The position numbers and the translations under genes were made by a program. Below the pieces are notes generated by a model. The model made no database searches. It was not told the DNA's origin and saw only the letters and a list, made by a program, of their open reading frames with translations. From the NCBI GenBank assembly GCA_016744355.1, contig JADGEN010000030.1, positions 1 to 33,083 on the forward strand: 33,083 nt of DNA, in the 5' to 3' direction. Positions 8,888 through 17,975 of this stretch are shown piece by piece. This DNA is from Halieaceae bacterium. Lineage in GTDB: Bacteria; Pseudomonadota; Gammaproteobacteria; Pseudomonadales; Halieaceae. Each line of letters starts with the position of its first letter. Position 1 is the first letter of the stretch.

Positions 8888-10063
8888 ATGGTTCCCAATG
8901 CTATGACGCGCCTATTTCTTGTTTTACTGTTTACTGTATTTTCGCTCCCGGCCAACAGCGTCAGTATTGTGCCCTCGCCTCCTCAGGTCGCAGCCAAGGC
9001 TTACATCCTGATCGATGCCAACAGTGGAGTGGTGCTGGCAGAGCAAAATGCAGATATAGCCTTACCACCGGCCAGCCTCACCAAGCTGATGACGGCTTAT
9101 GTTCTTTCGGGAGAAATCTCTGCAGGCCGGGTAAGTGATAGCGATATGGTGGTTGTCAGTAAAAACTCCTGGTCGCAAAATCCACTGTTTAACGGTTCCT
9201 CTTTGATGTGGATCGAGCCCGGAATGGATGTTTCTATCAGTGACCTTAAACGCGGCATTGTTATCTCTTCAGGTAATGACGCAACCGTTGCCGTCGCTGA
9301 GCACCTCGCCGGAAATGTCTCGGCTTTCGCAGACATGATGAATGGTACCGCAGAATCGCTGGGCATGGATGGCACCAATTATGTCAACCCGCACGGGCTT
9401 CCAGACCCCAACCATGTAACAACTGCCCGCGACCTCGCCACCCTGTCAATCTCGCTGATACAGAAGTATCCGGAAGAGTACGCGGTGTATAAGGAGCGCG
9501 AATTCACCTATAACGATATTCGTCAATACAACCGCAACACCCTGTTGGCAGAAGATCCCTCTGTGGATGGCTTGAAAACCGGCTACACCAAAGCGGCGGG
9601 CTATGGCATGGTTACATCGGCAAAACGTCGTGACATGCGCCTGGTGGCAGTGGTTCTGGGCACCAAGAGTGCCAATTCACGTAAGAGCGAATCCCGCAGC
9701 CTGCTCAATTATGGCTTTCGGTTTTTCGAGACACTGACTTATTTTTCAACAATGGAAGAGCTGGAGAAGCCGCGCATCTGGAAGGGGCAGCAAGATTACG
9801 TCTCAGTAGGTGTGCGCGATAGCGTTGTATTGACTCTGCAGCGGGGGAAGAAAAAAAGCCTCAGTACTGTGGTCGAAATAGACAAGGAAATTTCTGCCCC
9901 CGTGGCATTGGGTGACAAACTCGGAACAGTCAAGCTTATGCTGAATGGGGACGTGGTCGAAGAAGTGCCTCTGGTGGCGCTGGAGGCTATAGAGCCCGGA
10001 AGCTTTTTTGCCCGGCTGTGGGATTTGATTCTCATGTGGATATCCAGCTTGTTCAGTGCCTAA
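8888..10063 (+). CDS. dacA: D-alanyl-D-alanine carboxypeptidase (PBP5/6 type)
   Basis: Low-molecular-weight PBP that trims the terminal D-Ala from pentapeptides in the periplasm. The 391-aa protein shows a signal peptide (about 1-24), the SxxK motif at S63-LTK, SGN at 128-130 and KTG at 230-232, then the beta-rich second domain. The C-terminal FFARLWDLILMWISSLFSA is the amphipathic membrane anchor typical of PBP5/6. The gap of 81 nt from rlpA is wider than elsewhere in the run, so a separate promoter is possible, but I see no strong one. Starts at 8888 and 8903 are both possible; neither has a clear ribosome-binding site. Confidence 0.94.
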   Translation: MVPNAMTRLFLVLLFTVFSLPANSVSIVPSPPQVAAKAYILIDANSGVVLAEQNADIALPPASLTKLMTAYVLSGEISAGRVSDSDMVVVSKNSWSQNPLFNGSSLMWIEPGMDVSISDLKRGIVISSGNDATVAVAEHLAGNVSAFADMMNGTAESLGMDGTNYVNPHGLPDPNHVTTARDLATLSISLIQKYPEEYAVYKEREFTYNDIRQYNRNTLLAEDPSVDGLKTGYTKAAGYGMVTSAKRRDMRLVAVVLGTKSANSRKSESRSLLNYGFRFFETLTYFSTMEELEKPRIWKGQQDYVSVGVRDSVVLTLQRGKKKSLSTVVEIDKEISAPVALGDKLGTVKLMLNGDVVEEVPLVALEAIEPGSFFARLWDLILMWISSLFSA

Positions 10064-10087
10064 TCGAGCCTAAGGGGAGATATTTAC

Positions 10088-10357
10088 GTGTCCCAGCCAG
10101 AACCCCCAAAGATAGAGTTCCCCTGCGAATACCCCGTTAAAGTGTTGGGGCTTAATACCGACGACTTTGAGTCCGTTATTGTCGAAGTGTTTCACCGCCA
10201 CGCGCCGGGATTCGATACCGATACCGTGCTTATAAAAATGAGCAGTAAAGGTACGTTCAACTCGCTTAACATCACCATCACCGCTACAGGCCCCGAGCAA
10301 CTCGATGCCTTGCATAAAGACCTGCTGGCCACGGGGCTGGTAAAAATGGTTATTTGA
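10088..10357 (+). CDS. ybeD: YbeD/DUF493 family protein
   Basis: Small 89-aa cytoplasmic protein of the UPF0250/DUF493 family with an ACT-like ferredoxin fold (known from E. coli YbeD). Recognisable segments are [30 protein letters not shown] and [18 protein letters not shown] at the C-terminus. Its molecular role is not settled; conserved linkage to lipB and dacA suggests a regulatory role near lipoate or cell-wall metabolism. The start is a GTG at 10088, preceded by AAGGGGAG about 9 nt away. Confidence 0.92.
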   Translation: MSQPEPPKIEFPCEYPVKVLGLNTDDFESVIVEVFHRHAPGFDTDTVLIKMSSKGTFNSLNITITATGPEQLDALHKDLLATGLVKMVI

Positions 10358-10361
10358 GTCA

Positions 10362-11018
10362 ATGCCAGCCGTGGAGCTAGACATGCTCGATAAGGATAGC
10401 TCCGACTCCGGCATTGTTATTCGCAAGCTCGGCACGGTCGACTATGAAACCACGCTGGCGCAAATGAAGGCTTTCACCGATTCCCGCACCAGGGATTCAG
10501 CAGACGAACTGTGGCTGTTACAACACCCCGGGGTGTTCACCCAAGGGCAGGCTGGCAAGGCTGAGCACGTATTGGCGCCGGGAGATATTCCGGTAGTACA
10601 AGCCGATCGCGGAGGGCAGGTCACCTACCACGGTCCCGGACAGTGGGTGCTTTACTTGCTGATAAATATCAAGCGCCACAAGCTCGGTGTGAGAGCGCTG
10701 GTCGATTTAATTGAAAATAGCCTGATTCAATTGTTGGCAGAGTACGGCATAGAGGCAGCTGCCCGGCCGGATGCTCCTGGTGTCTACGTTGCCGGTGATA
10801 AAATAGCGGCACTGGGGCTACGCGTGCGCAAGGGCTGCAGTTATCACGGTCTGGCGCTTAACGTAGATTTAGACCTGGAACCGTTTGCGCGTATTAACCC
10901 CTGCGGCTTTGAGGGCTTACAGGTTACTTCCATGAAAAACTGTCTGGCCGATAAGTCCCCGGAGATGGATGAGGTGGGGCAGCGCCTGTTGGAAATAGTC
11001 AGCGAGCACTTAAAGTAG
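10362..11018 (+). CDS. lipB: Octanoyl-[acyl-carrier-protein]:protein octanoyltransferase
   Basis: Transfers octanoyl groups from ACP to lipoyl domains of 2-oxoacid dehydrogenases and GcvH, the first step of lipoate assembly. The 218 aa include [18 protein letters not shown], the active-site Lys K147 in [11 protein letters not shown], and the catalytic Cys C181 in INPCGFEG. The start lies 4 nt after the ybeD stop; an ATG at 10383 is an alternative. In most relatives lipA (lipoyl synthase) follows immediately, but here the next gene is on the other strand and unrelated, so lipA must be elsewhere or absent. Confidence 0.95.
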   Translation: MPAVELDMLDKDSSDSGIVIRKLGTVDYETTLAQMKAFTDSRTRDSADELWLLQHPGVFTQGQAGKAEHVLAPGDIPVVQADRGGQVTYHGPGQWVLYLLINIKRHKLGVRALVDLIENSLIQLLAEYGIEAAARPDAPGVYVAGDKIAALGLRVRKGCSYHGLALNVDLDLEPFARINPCGFEGLQVTSMKNCLADKSPEMDEVGQRLLEIVSEHLK

Positions 11019-11094
11019 CGCTTTTATCAGGGCCTCTCACGTCTGTGGGTGCTGCATCAGCTGGTAGCGCAAAAACGACTTCGCTCAAGCATAG

Positions 11095-12624
11095 CTAGAG
11101 CTGGCTCTCAATAGGTAGCAGACTGTAGAAACCGGCACTGAAGCGGCGCCACCAGCTGCTCTCGGGTTCTTTGTTTACGATCACATCACCTTCCACCGTG
11201 CTAGCGCGCCACTGCAAGGAGCCGTCCGGCTTTAACTCGACCAGGTAGGCCGCACCGCGCAGCGACCGTTGCGCCGCGTTAGCCAAATCTCTGGCAAGTT
11301 CCGGAGCGTGGGCGATAAGCCCCATCTCGGTATTGATTTCGATCGATCGAGGATCAACATTCAGCGACCCCACAAACAACCACTGCCGGTCGACCAGAAT
11401 CGCTTTGGTATGCAATGTGGTAATTACATCGGAGTCTGCACGCCCGCCGCTGGCGCTGACCTCCACTAGCGTCACACCACCGCGCAGCAGGGTTTTTCTA
11501 TACCGTTTGTAGCCTGAATGCACGGCGACATGGTTGGTCGAGGCCAAAGAGTTAGTCAGTATCACCACGTTTACACCCCGTTGGGAGATCTTTACCAGTG
11601 CCTCTGCCAAGCCCTTGCTGGGAATAAAGTACGGGGAAAACACCAGAATCTCTGATTTGGCCGAGGCGAGAAGGTCGCCCAACGAGTCCGCGAGAGTCTG
11701 GAACTCCCGCGACACCGGGTTGACCAGTTTGTCCGGGTTATCCGATACCACGTGAACCTCGGCGTAGTAGGGGGTCAGGCGACGATCCAGCAGGCCTTGA
11801 ATAATACCACCGCCTACAAGTTCATCCACGGGGTGGGCCTGCTGCCAGGAGTTAATCTCCGCGCGTGCCTCTTGCAAGTCGCTTTTGTTCGTCGCTGGCT
11901 TGAACGCTTCCATAGGCACTGTCAGTTTGTGGTTCCAGAAGAGGTCGAAACTGTCACTAACCTCGGGAATCAGACCGCCGAAGGCCAGCACCTCGAAGTC
12001 CCAGAAATCTACCTTGGGATTCATTTCAAAGTACTCGCCGGCGATATTACGCCCGCCAATAATCGTGACCAAGCCGTCCACGGTTAGCGACTTGTTGTGC
12101 ATGCGCCGGTTTGCACGTTTGAAATCCGCCAGATAATTCAGTGATGAAATACCCTTGCGTGAGAGCGGGTTAAACAATCTGACTTGTATGTTTTCATGGG
12201 CATTGAGCAAGGCAAGGCCTTCATCGCCAGCCGTGGTAAAGATGTCATCGAGTAGTACGCGAACGCGTACACCGCGATCTGCGGCTCGCAACAGCGCACC
12301 CGAGAACCCCACTCCAGCAGCATCGGGTTTGATCAGAAAATATTGAGCGTCTATCGTTACCTGAGCGCGATTGATTATATCAAGGCGAACCTGGTAGGCA
12401 TCAGTTCCGTTCCCTAAGGGGTACACGGCGGTGTGTTCCTTCTGCCCCTGTAACCAGGATTCGTCCAGTTGTAAGAGTGAACCTGTGGTTGCGGCCTTCT
12501 CCTGATACGAGGCCTCGCGGGGGTGGTCGAAGGGCACACTGGTACACGCTGTAATCAACAACAACGCCAGACCAATCCCGAGACGCTGTAAAGGTCTGCT
12601 GGAAGCATATTTTTTTTGCATCAT
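11095..12624 (-). CDS. Phospholipase D family lipoprotein (cardiolipin synthase C-like)
   Basis: PLD-superfamily protein with two HKD motifs, about 509 aa from the chosen start. The first is H176-x-K178-x4-D183 (MHNKSLTVDG) and the second H405-x-K407-x4-D412 (LHTKAILVD), each followed by the GG/GS-N signature, so both half-sites look active. I start at the ATG at 12624 (with GGAAA about 8 nt upstream), which gives a type II signal: charged residues, LGIGLALLLITAC, acylated C27 followed by Thr-Ser, which predicts outer-membrane sorting. An in-frame GTG at 12684 would add 20 residues and spoil the signal. Closest known type is ClsC/YmdC, which makes cardiolipin from phosphatidylglycerol and phosphatidylethanolamine; phospholipase or nuclease activity cannot be excluded. 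Confidence 0.85.
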   Translation of the reverse strand: MMQKKYASSRPLQRLGIGLALLLITACTSVPFDHPREASYQEKAATTGSLLQLDESWLQGQKEHTAVYPLGNGTDAYQVRLDIINRAQVTIDAQYFLIKPDAAGVGFSGALLRAADRGVRVRVLLDDIFTTAGDEGLALLNAHENIQVRLFNPLSRKGISSLNYLADFKRANRRMHNKSLTVDGLVTIIGGRNIAGEYFEMNPKVDFWDFEVLAFGGLIPEVSDSFDLFWNHKLTVPMEAFKPATNKSDLQEARAEINSWQQAHPVDELVGGGIIQGLLDRRLTPYYAEVHVVSDNPDKLVNPVSREFQTLADSLGDLLASAKSEILVFSPYFIPSKGLAEALVKISQRGVNVVILTNSLASTNHVAVHSGYKRYRKTLLRGGVTLVEVSASGGRADSDVITTLHTKAILVDRQWLFVGSLNVDPRSIEINTEMGLIAHAPELARDLANAAQRSLRGAAYLVELKPDGSLQWRASTVEGDVIVNKEPESSWWRRFSAGFYSLLPIESQL

Positions 12625-12752
12625 CAATATTTCCGTATAGTCACTCTCGATTGGCAGTGTAATGGATCGTAACTTGACGCTCACCCTTTACAGGAAAATG
12701 TGCGAAACTTTGTTCTGCTGTTTTTATTTTTCCATACACGCGAGGGCGAATC

Positions 12753-13166
12753 ATGATGAGTTTGTTTGAACTGGATTTTTGGCAAAGGCACCAACGCATA
12801 CTGGGCATTGTTGCCATCGTGATTGGGCTCGGTGCTTGGGCAATGGAGTTTTCCGGCGCAGTCTACATTTGCCCATATTGCAGAGTTCAACGCACAGTTA
12901 TCGTCATACTGGGGGTTATCATGGTGTTGCCAATAGCCAATCATTGGATATTGAAATACCTCGCCTCGGTAATTGGATTCATGGGAGCAGTTGTTGCCGC
13001 CAACCAGAACTTCATGGGGTGGGCAAAAATGTCGAAAGGAGAGTTCGCTTTTAACGAGCAGTTATATATTGACCCTTTTCTGCTGTCGGGAGCCGCGATG
13101 TTTATCATTATCGGCCAAGTGTGGTTGATACTGACCAAGGAAAAAGCCACTGCTCAGCTACCGTAA
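12753..13166 (+). CDS. Small DsbB-like four-helix membrane protein with one CxxC
   Basis: A 137-aa inner-membrane protein with about four hydrophobic helices (roughly 15-36, 46-62, 66-86, 107-128). Residues 30-47, with GAVYICPYCRVQR, match the start of DsbB: C40-P-Y-C43 aligns with the quinone-coupled Cys pair and R47 with the quinone-binding Arg of E. coli DsbB. The protein has only these two cysteines, so the second periplasmic pair that oxidises DsbA in canonical DsbB is missing, and it is about 40 residues shorter. GAGGG lies 6 nt before the ATG at 12753. It stands alone, divergent from the PLD lipoprotein gene. Membership in the DsbB superfamily is inferred from the motif; function and partner are unknown. 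Confidence 0.7.
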   Translation: MMSLFELDFWQRHQRILGIVAIVIGLGAWAMEFSGAVYICPYCRVQRTVIVILGVIMVLPIANHWILKYLASVIGFMGAVVAANQNFMGWAKMSKGEFAFNEQLYIDPFLLSGAAMFIIIGQVWLILTKEKATAQLP

Positions 13167-13280
13167 AATTCCCCTTTACTGCTTAGGAGCCTGAGAACGT
13201 TTATTCAGGTAAGATAGCGTGCTTTTGGCCAGTAGGGTCAAAGTTCAGGCTGACAAACAAGTACTAGTGGGATCCGAACC

Positions 13281-14864
13281 GTGAGTGACAGCAATTTATC
13301 CAATGAAATAGGCAAGAGACGCACCTTTGCGATTATTTCCCACCCTGATGCGGGTAAAACCACAATAACCGAAAAGCTATTGTTGCTGGGCAGTGCCATA
13401 CAGGTAGCGGGCAGTGTGAAAGGCAAGAAGGGCCCCAAGGCCACTTCCGACTGGATGAGCCTGGAGCAGGAGCGAGGCATTTCGGTGACTTCCTCAGTCA
13501 TGCAGTTTCCCTACCACGATTGCACGGTGAACCTGCTCGACACGCCAGGCCACGAAGATTTCTCCGAGGATACCTACCGTACGCTTACCGCTGTCGATTC
13601 TGCACTGATGATTATCGATGGTGCCAAGGGCGTAGAGGCCAGAACTATCAAGCTGATGAATGTGTGTCGTCTGCGCGATACGCCCATTTTCAGTTTTGTG
13701 AACAAGATGGATAGGGATATTCGAGATCCCATCGATCTGTTGGACGAAATCGAATCGGTATTGAACCTTAAGGTCGCGCCCATTAACTGGCCCATTGGCA
13801 TGGGCGGAGACTTTAAAGGCGTTTACAACCTCTACACTGACGTAATCCATAAATTTACCCCGGGCCAGAATAGCGTTCTGTCGGCAGACGATCGTATTGT
13901 GGGCTTGGACAGCGAGGAAGCGCGCTCTTTGTTGGGCGATGAATATGACGATTATGTGGATGAAGTAGAGCTGGTACGTGGTGCCAGCCACGAGTTTTCG
14001 CAGGAGGCATTTTTGGCGGGCAAGTTGAGTCCTGCTTTTTTTGGTACAGCCCTGGGCAATTTTGGGGTGCGGGAAATGCTCGATGATTTCGTGCAGTGGG
14101 CGCCGCCGCCACTTGATCGCGCAACAGTTGATCGCACCGTAGACGCAGGCGAAGAAAGATTTTCTGGCTTCGTGTTCAAAATTCAAGCGAATATGGATCC
14201 ACGACATCGAGATCGAATCGCCTTTATGCGGGTGTGTTCTGGCCGCTACAGCAAGGGCATGAAAATGCGCCATGTGCGCCTGGCCAAGGACATTAAAATT
14301 GCCGATGCAGTGACCTTCAAGGCCGGTGAGCGCAACCTGGTTGAAGAGGCGGTTTCAGGCGATATCATCGGCCTGCACAATCACGGCACCATTCAAATCG
14401 GCGATACATTCACTACAGGGGAAGAACTGCAGTTTACCGGCATTCCCCACTTTGCTCCCGAATTGTTCCGCCGTATTCGCCTGTCTGATCCGTTGAAGGC
14501 AAAGCAATTACAGAAAGGCCTGCAGCAGTTATCAGAGGAGGGGTCTACCCAGGTATTTTCGCCCTTGAACTCTCCCGACCTGATTGTGGGGGCTGTAGGT
14601 CAACTGCAGTTTGACGTAGTGGTTTACCGCTTGAAGGACGAGTACAAAGTTGATGCACACTATGAGCCTGTGAGTGTTTACACTGCCCGCTGGATCAGTT
14701 GTGACGATGCCCGAAAGCTGGAAGAGTTTCGCAAGAAGGCAGCGGACCATCTATCCATAGACGGTGGCGGCCACCTAACCTATCTCGCTCCCACGCGAGT
14801 GAACCTTGCACTGATGGAGGAGAGGTGGCCCGATCTCGATTTCCGCGCTACCCGGGAGCATTAA
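13281..14864 (+). CDS. prfC: Peptide chain release factor 3
   Basis: Translational GTPase that removes RF1/RF2 from the ribosome after peptide release. The 527 aa match the family (E. coli 529). The G1 motif is HPDAGKTT at 21-28, followed by the G3 DTPGHEDF and G4 NKMDRD motifs; the RF3-specific C-terminal domain ends in [16 protein letters not shown]. The start is a GTG at 13281, which gives the family N-terminus. The last four bases overlap the convergent glutathione peroxidase gene, leaving no space for a terminator. Confidence 0.97.
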   Translation: MSDSNLSNEIGKRRTFAIISHPDAGKTTITEKLLLLGSAIQVAGSVKGKKGPKATSDWMSLEQERGISVTSSVMQFPYHDCTVNLLDTPGHEDFSEDTYRTLTAVDSALMIIDGAKGVEARTIKLMNVCRLRDTPIFSFVNKMDRDIRDPIDLLDEIESVLNLKVAPINWPIGMGGDFKGVYNLYTDVIHKFTPGQNSVLSADDRIVGLDSEEARSLLGDEYDDYVDEVELVRGASHEFSQEAFLAGKLSPAFFGTALGNFGVREMLDDFVQWAPPPLDRATVDRTVDAGEERFSGFVFKIQANMDPRHRDRIAFMRVCSGRYSKGMKMRHVRLAKDIKIADAVTFKAGERNLVEEAVSGDIIGLHNHGTIQIGDTFTTGEELQFTGIPHFAPELFRRIRLSDPLKAKQLQKGLQQLSEEGSTQVFSPLNSPDLIVGAVGQLQFDVVVYRLKDEYKVDAHYEPVSVYTARWISCDDARKLEEFRKKAADHLSIDGGGHLTYLAPTRVNLALMEERWPDLDFRATREH

Positions 14865-15346
14865 GCCAGCAGCTTCTTTATATCCTTTTCTATAGCCGCC
14901 GGTTTGGTGGCTGAGGAGTAACGCTTCAACACTTTTCCGGATGAGTCCACCAGAAACTTGGTGAAATTCCATTTGATCGCTTTTGTACCCAGGGCTCCCG
15001 GGGCTTCTTTTTTAAGGTGCTCGTACAGCGGGTCGGCGTCGCCGCCGTTGACCTCAATTTTACCAAACATCGGAAAGCTCACGCCATAGTTTAGCTGACA
15101 GAACTCGGTTATCTCATCATTGCTGCCGGGGTCCTGGCTGGCGAACTGGTTACAGGGGAAGCCGAGAATTTCCAGCCCCTCGTCTTTATACTTTTCATAC
15201 AACTCCTCCAGGCCTTCGAACTGAGGCGTGAAGCCGCACTTGGAGGCGGTGTTGACGATCAATAACACCTTGTTGTCGTAATCGCGCAGGGGTTTGTCCT
15301 TACCTGCGGTTGTTTGGCAAACAAAATCAAATACGCTGGTGGTCAT
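14861..15346 (-). CDS. Glutathione peroxidase family protein (Cys-type)
   Basis: Thiol peroxidase of 161 aa in the GPx/BtuE family, reducing H2O2 and lipid hydroperoxides in the cytoplasm (no signal peptide). The catalytic tetrad is visible: C37 in [10 protein letters not shown]71 in FASQDPG, and W126-N127 in IKWNFTKF. C65 in FPCNQF and C83 in TEFCQ are candidate resolving residues; many bacterial Cys-GPx enzymes use thioredoxin, which I cannot test here. The ribosome-binding site AGGGAG lies a few bases before the ATG. The 3' end overlaps prfC. Confidence 0.95.
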   Translation of the reverse strand: MTTSVFDFVCQTTAGKDKPLRDYDNKVLLIVNTASKCGFTPQFEGLEELYEKYKDEGLEILGFPCNQFASQDPGSNDEITEFCQLNYGVSFPMFGKIEVNGGDADPLYEHLKKEAPGALGTKAIKWNFTKFLVDSSGKVLKRYSSATKPAAIEKDIKKLLA

Positions 15347-15454
15347 AGTCGCTCCCTGAATATAGAAGAATTAGCATCGTTAAACTTGATTGATAGTCGA
15401 TTCTCGCACATGGTACGCACTGGCGAAAGCAACTACAGGATTAAGTAAAAACAA

Positions 15455-16819
15455 ATGACTGGCGCAGTATTTACCCAAGGTTCAACCATGCGCCATGTAT
15501 TAGTGATGACAGGTGCGAGCACGGTGGGTTTGCTGGCCATGTTTGGCGTGGACATGGTGGATATGTTTTTCCTCACCATGTTGGGCGAGCAGGAGCTGGC
15601 TGCGGCCGTGGGTTTTGCAGGAACCCTGTTGTATTTCTTGGTGGCTGTGAGCATTGGTCTACAGATCGCCATGGGTGCTCTGGTGGCACGTTCCGTGGGT
15701 GCCAGAGCGCGAGATGAGGCGGGACGGGTCTGTACCAGTTCACTTATCTTTAATACGCTGGTCTCGGCACTGATTTGCTTTTGCGCCTGGTTTTACCTGC
15801 GGGATTTACTCGCTTTGTTGGGCGCTAAAGGTCTAACTCTGGACTATGCGACGTCCTACGCGCGTATTCTACTGCCCAGTATGCCTGTGATGGTGCTGGG
15901 CATGAGTGCCGCTGCGGGTATTCGGGCAGTCGGGGATGCTCGCCGTTCCATGTGGGCCACTGTAGCAGGCTCGGTGGTTAACGGTGTGCTGGATCCCATC
16001 TTGATTTTCACTTTCGATTTGGGGCTGGAAGGTGCGGCCTGGGCATCGGTTGTTTCCCGGGTGGTGGTTCTTGTGGTGGCCTGGTATGCGCTGTTTTCTG
16101 TTCACAAGCTGCCGGGGGCAGTGACTTTCGAGGAATTTATACAAAACCTTCGTGCCATCTTGCGAATAGCCATTCCAGCTGTACTGACCAATCTGGCGAC
16201 CCCCATTGGTGCAAGCTTCGTACTGATGACAATGGCTCAGTTTGGCGATGGTGCCGTTGCGGGTGCGGCTATCATGGGCAGGATTACACCGCTGGCGTTT
16301 GCTGCTGTGTTTTCCTTATCCAGTGCGGTGGGGCCCATTATCGGTCAGAACGCCGGAGCCGGACTTTATGACCGGGTTCGATCTACGCTATTTGATGCCG
16401 TGCTGTTTGGTGGGGCGTACGTTGTGGTGGTGTGGGGGCTGCTGTGGTTGAGTGCCGATTACATCGTTGAGATATTTTCCGCCGGGCCTGATGCGGCAGA
16501 ATTGATCCTGTTTTACTGTCACTGGCTGGTGCCTGCCTTTATGTTCAATGGCACTTTGTTCATTGCCAATGCCAGCTTTAACAACCTGCACTATCCCCAT
16601 TGGGCCACGGGTTTCAATTTTGCCAAAATGGCGCTTGGGACAATCCCCGCAGTCTATTTCGGGGCATCGTGGTATGGGGCGCGCGGAGTTATGGCCGGTG
16701 AAGCTGTTAGCTCAATATTATTCGGTGTGCTGGCATTTCTGGCTGCGTTTTCGCTAGTGCGTCGTCTTGCAGGAAACTATACTGAAGCGGCACGTGCCAA
16801 CGTCGCGCTCTCAGACTAA
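15455..16819 (+). CDS. MATE family multidrug/Na+ (H+) antiporter
   Basis: Inner-membrane efflux transporter of 454 aa with about twelve hydrophobic helices arranged as two MATE repeats. Characteristic segments are DMVDMFFLTMLGEQELAAAVGFA in helix 1-2, IQIAMGALVARSVGARARDEA-like loop at about 68-90, AAGIRAVGDARRSM and SSAVGPIIGQNAGAGLYDRVR in the second half. MATE proteins export cationic drugs or metabolites using Na+ or H+ gradients; the substrate cannot be predicted. Two starts compete: ATG at 15455 (weak ribosome-binding site) and ATG at 15488, which has AAGG 7 nt upstream and would shorten the protein by 11 residues. Confidence 0.9.
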   Translation: MTGAVFTQGSTMRHVLVMTGASTVGLLAMFGVDMVDMFFLTMLGEQELAAAVGFAGTLLYFLVAVSIGLQIAMGALVARSVGARARDEAGRVCTSSLIFNTLVSALICFCAWFYLRDLLALLGAKGLTLDYATSYARILLPSMPVMVLGMSAAAGIRAVGDARRSMWATVAGSVVNGVLDPILIFTFDLGLEGAAWASVVSRVVVLVVAWYALFSVHKLPGAVTFEEFIQNLRAILRIAIPAVLTNLATPIGASFVLMTMAQFGDGAVAGAAIMGRITPLAFAAVFSLSSAVGPIIGQNAGAGLYDRVRSTLFDAVLFGGAYVVVVWGLLWLSADYIVEIFSAGPDAAELILFYCHWLVPAFMFNGTLFIANASFNNLHYPHWATGFNFAKMALGTIPAVYFGASWYGARGVMAGEAVSSILFGVLAFLAAFSLVRRLAGNYTEAARANVALSD

Positions 16820-16859
16820 TCAGTATAGGCAGTTGTCCATAATAATCTCGGAGAGTTTT

Positions 16860-17975
16860 ATGATTCGCCCAGCTAAAGCCCTGTTCTTGCTTTTTCTACT
16901 TTTGTCATGCCTGGTCAGTCAAGCCGCTGAGCCAGTCGTTCCGGAGACCGTGTTGGCCGAACTGGGCCTGAGAGAATATTCGGTGGCCTCCAGAGATCTT
17001 CCAGGCTGGAAAGTACCTGGGAAGATTGTCGTGCGCACGCTAAATCCGAAGCAGGCGGAATCATTAAGCAGCGCCCTGCCAGGCATTGAGGTGGTGGGTG
17101 TGCAGAACCTGGAGCAGGCGAGTGCGGAAATTGCCGATGCCGATGTGTTGCTCGGTTTCTGTGATGAGACGCTGTTGCAGCAAGGCAAAAAATTGCGTTG
17201 GTTACAGGTCTACTGGGCCGGTGTTGAAAATTGTGTGGGCTTGGAAAAAATTCAAAGCGGCGAAGTTATCATGACTAATGGCCAGCGTATCGGCTCGCCG
17301 GCACTGGCCGAGCACTCCATCGCCATGATGATGATGCTTATGCGTGGCCTGGACGTTCACTACACGAAACAAAAGGAAGGCGTGTGGCAGCGTGATGTGG
17401 GCAACCCCGAGAACACATTCATCGAATTGTCCGGGCGCACTGTACTGGTATTGGGTCTGGGTGGAATCGGTACGCAGGCGGCCAAAAGAGCCCACGCGCT
17501 GGGAATGCGGGTGCTGGCCACGCGGGGTAGCCGTCGTGAAGGGCCTGACTACATCGAATATGTGGGTTTGTCGGATGAAACTAACACACTGGCCAAACAG
17601 GCTGATGTAGTGATAAACACGCTACCTCTTACAGAGCGAACTCGAGGGATGCTGGATTCCGCGTTCTTTCAGAGTATGAAACCAAGTGCCTATTATATTA
17701 GTGTCGGTCGCGGTGCGACCACTGTTACAGGCGACCTGGTCGCCGCGCTTGAAAAAGGAGAGATTGCAGGAGTCGGCCTGGACGTGGTCGATCCGGAGCC
17801 TCTACCTGCGGGGCACCCTCTATGGTCTATGCCAAGGGTGATTATTACGCCGCACGCTGCGGGTCGTTCTGATCGTAGTATCCAGCGCTTGTTTATCTTG
17901 GTTGGGGAAAACCTGAAACGTTACGTGGCGGGAGATGCTCTGCTATCGGTGGTCGATCCAAAGCGGGGTTATTGA
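16860..17975 (+). CDS. Exported D-isomer-specific 2-hydroxyacid dehydrogenase
   Basis: A 371-aa protein of the D-2-hydroxyacid dehydrogenase family, which reduces 2-oxoacids with NAD(P)H. The Rossmann motif GLGGIG (199-204) and catalytic R284 (SVGRGA), E313 (DPEPLP) and H332 (TPHAAG) are all present. After the second beta strand there is no acidic residue but T-R-G-S-R (221-225), which suggests NADP(H) preference. The start at 16860 is set by CGGAGAG upstream; the longer frame to 16767 lies inside the MATE gene. Unusually, it begins with a strong export signal (residues 1-22, ending SQA before AEP; a Cys at 17 also gives a possible lipobox). The 3' end overlaps the convergent DUF5329-like gene by 7 nt. 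Confidence 0.88.
   Translation: MIRPAKALFLLFLLLSCLVSQAAEPVVPETVLAELGLREYSVASRDLPGWKVPGKIVVRTLNPKQAESLSSALPGIEVVGVQNLEQASAEIADADVLLGFCDETLLQQGKKLRWLQVYWAGVENCVGLEKIQSGEVIMTNGQRIGSPALAEHSIAMMMMLMRGLDVHYTKQKEGVWQRDVGNPENTFIELSGRTVLVLGLGGIGTQAAKRAHALGMRVLATRGSRREGPDYIEYVGLSDETNTLAKQADVVINTLPLTERTRGMLDSAFFQSMKPSAYYISVGRGATTVTGDLVAALEKGEIAGVGLDVVDPEPLPAGHPLWSMPRVIITPHAAGRSDRSIQRLFILVGENLKRYVAGDALLSVVDPKRGY

Noticed and set aside
12625-12752. Divergent promoters between the PLD and DsbB-like genes
   Set aside because: TTGACG at 12674-12679 has no matching -10 at usable spacing, and the leftward TTACAC-17-TATACG pair lies too close to the chosen ATG; nothing firm can be listed.
13494-14273. 259-codon open frame antisense to prfC
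   Set aside because: It lies wholly within the well-supported prfC frame, shows no recognisable motif, and reads as a typical long shadow of a GC-balanced coding sequence.
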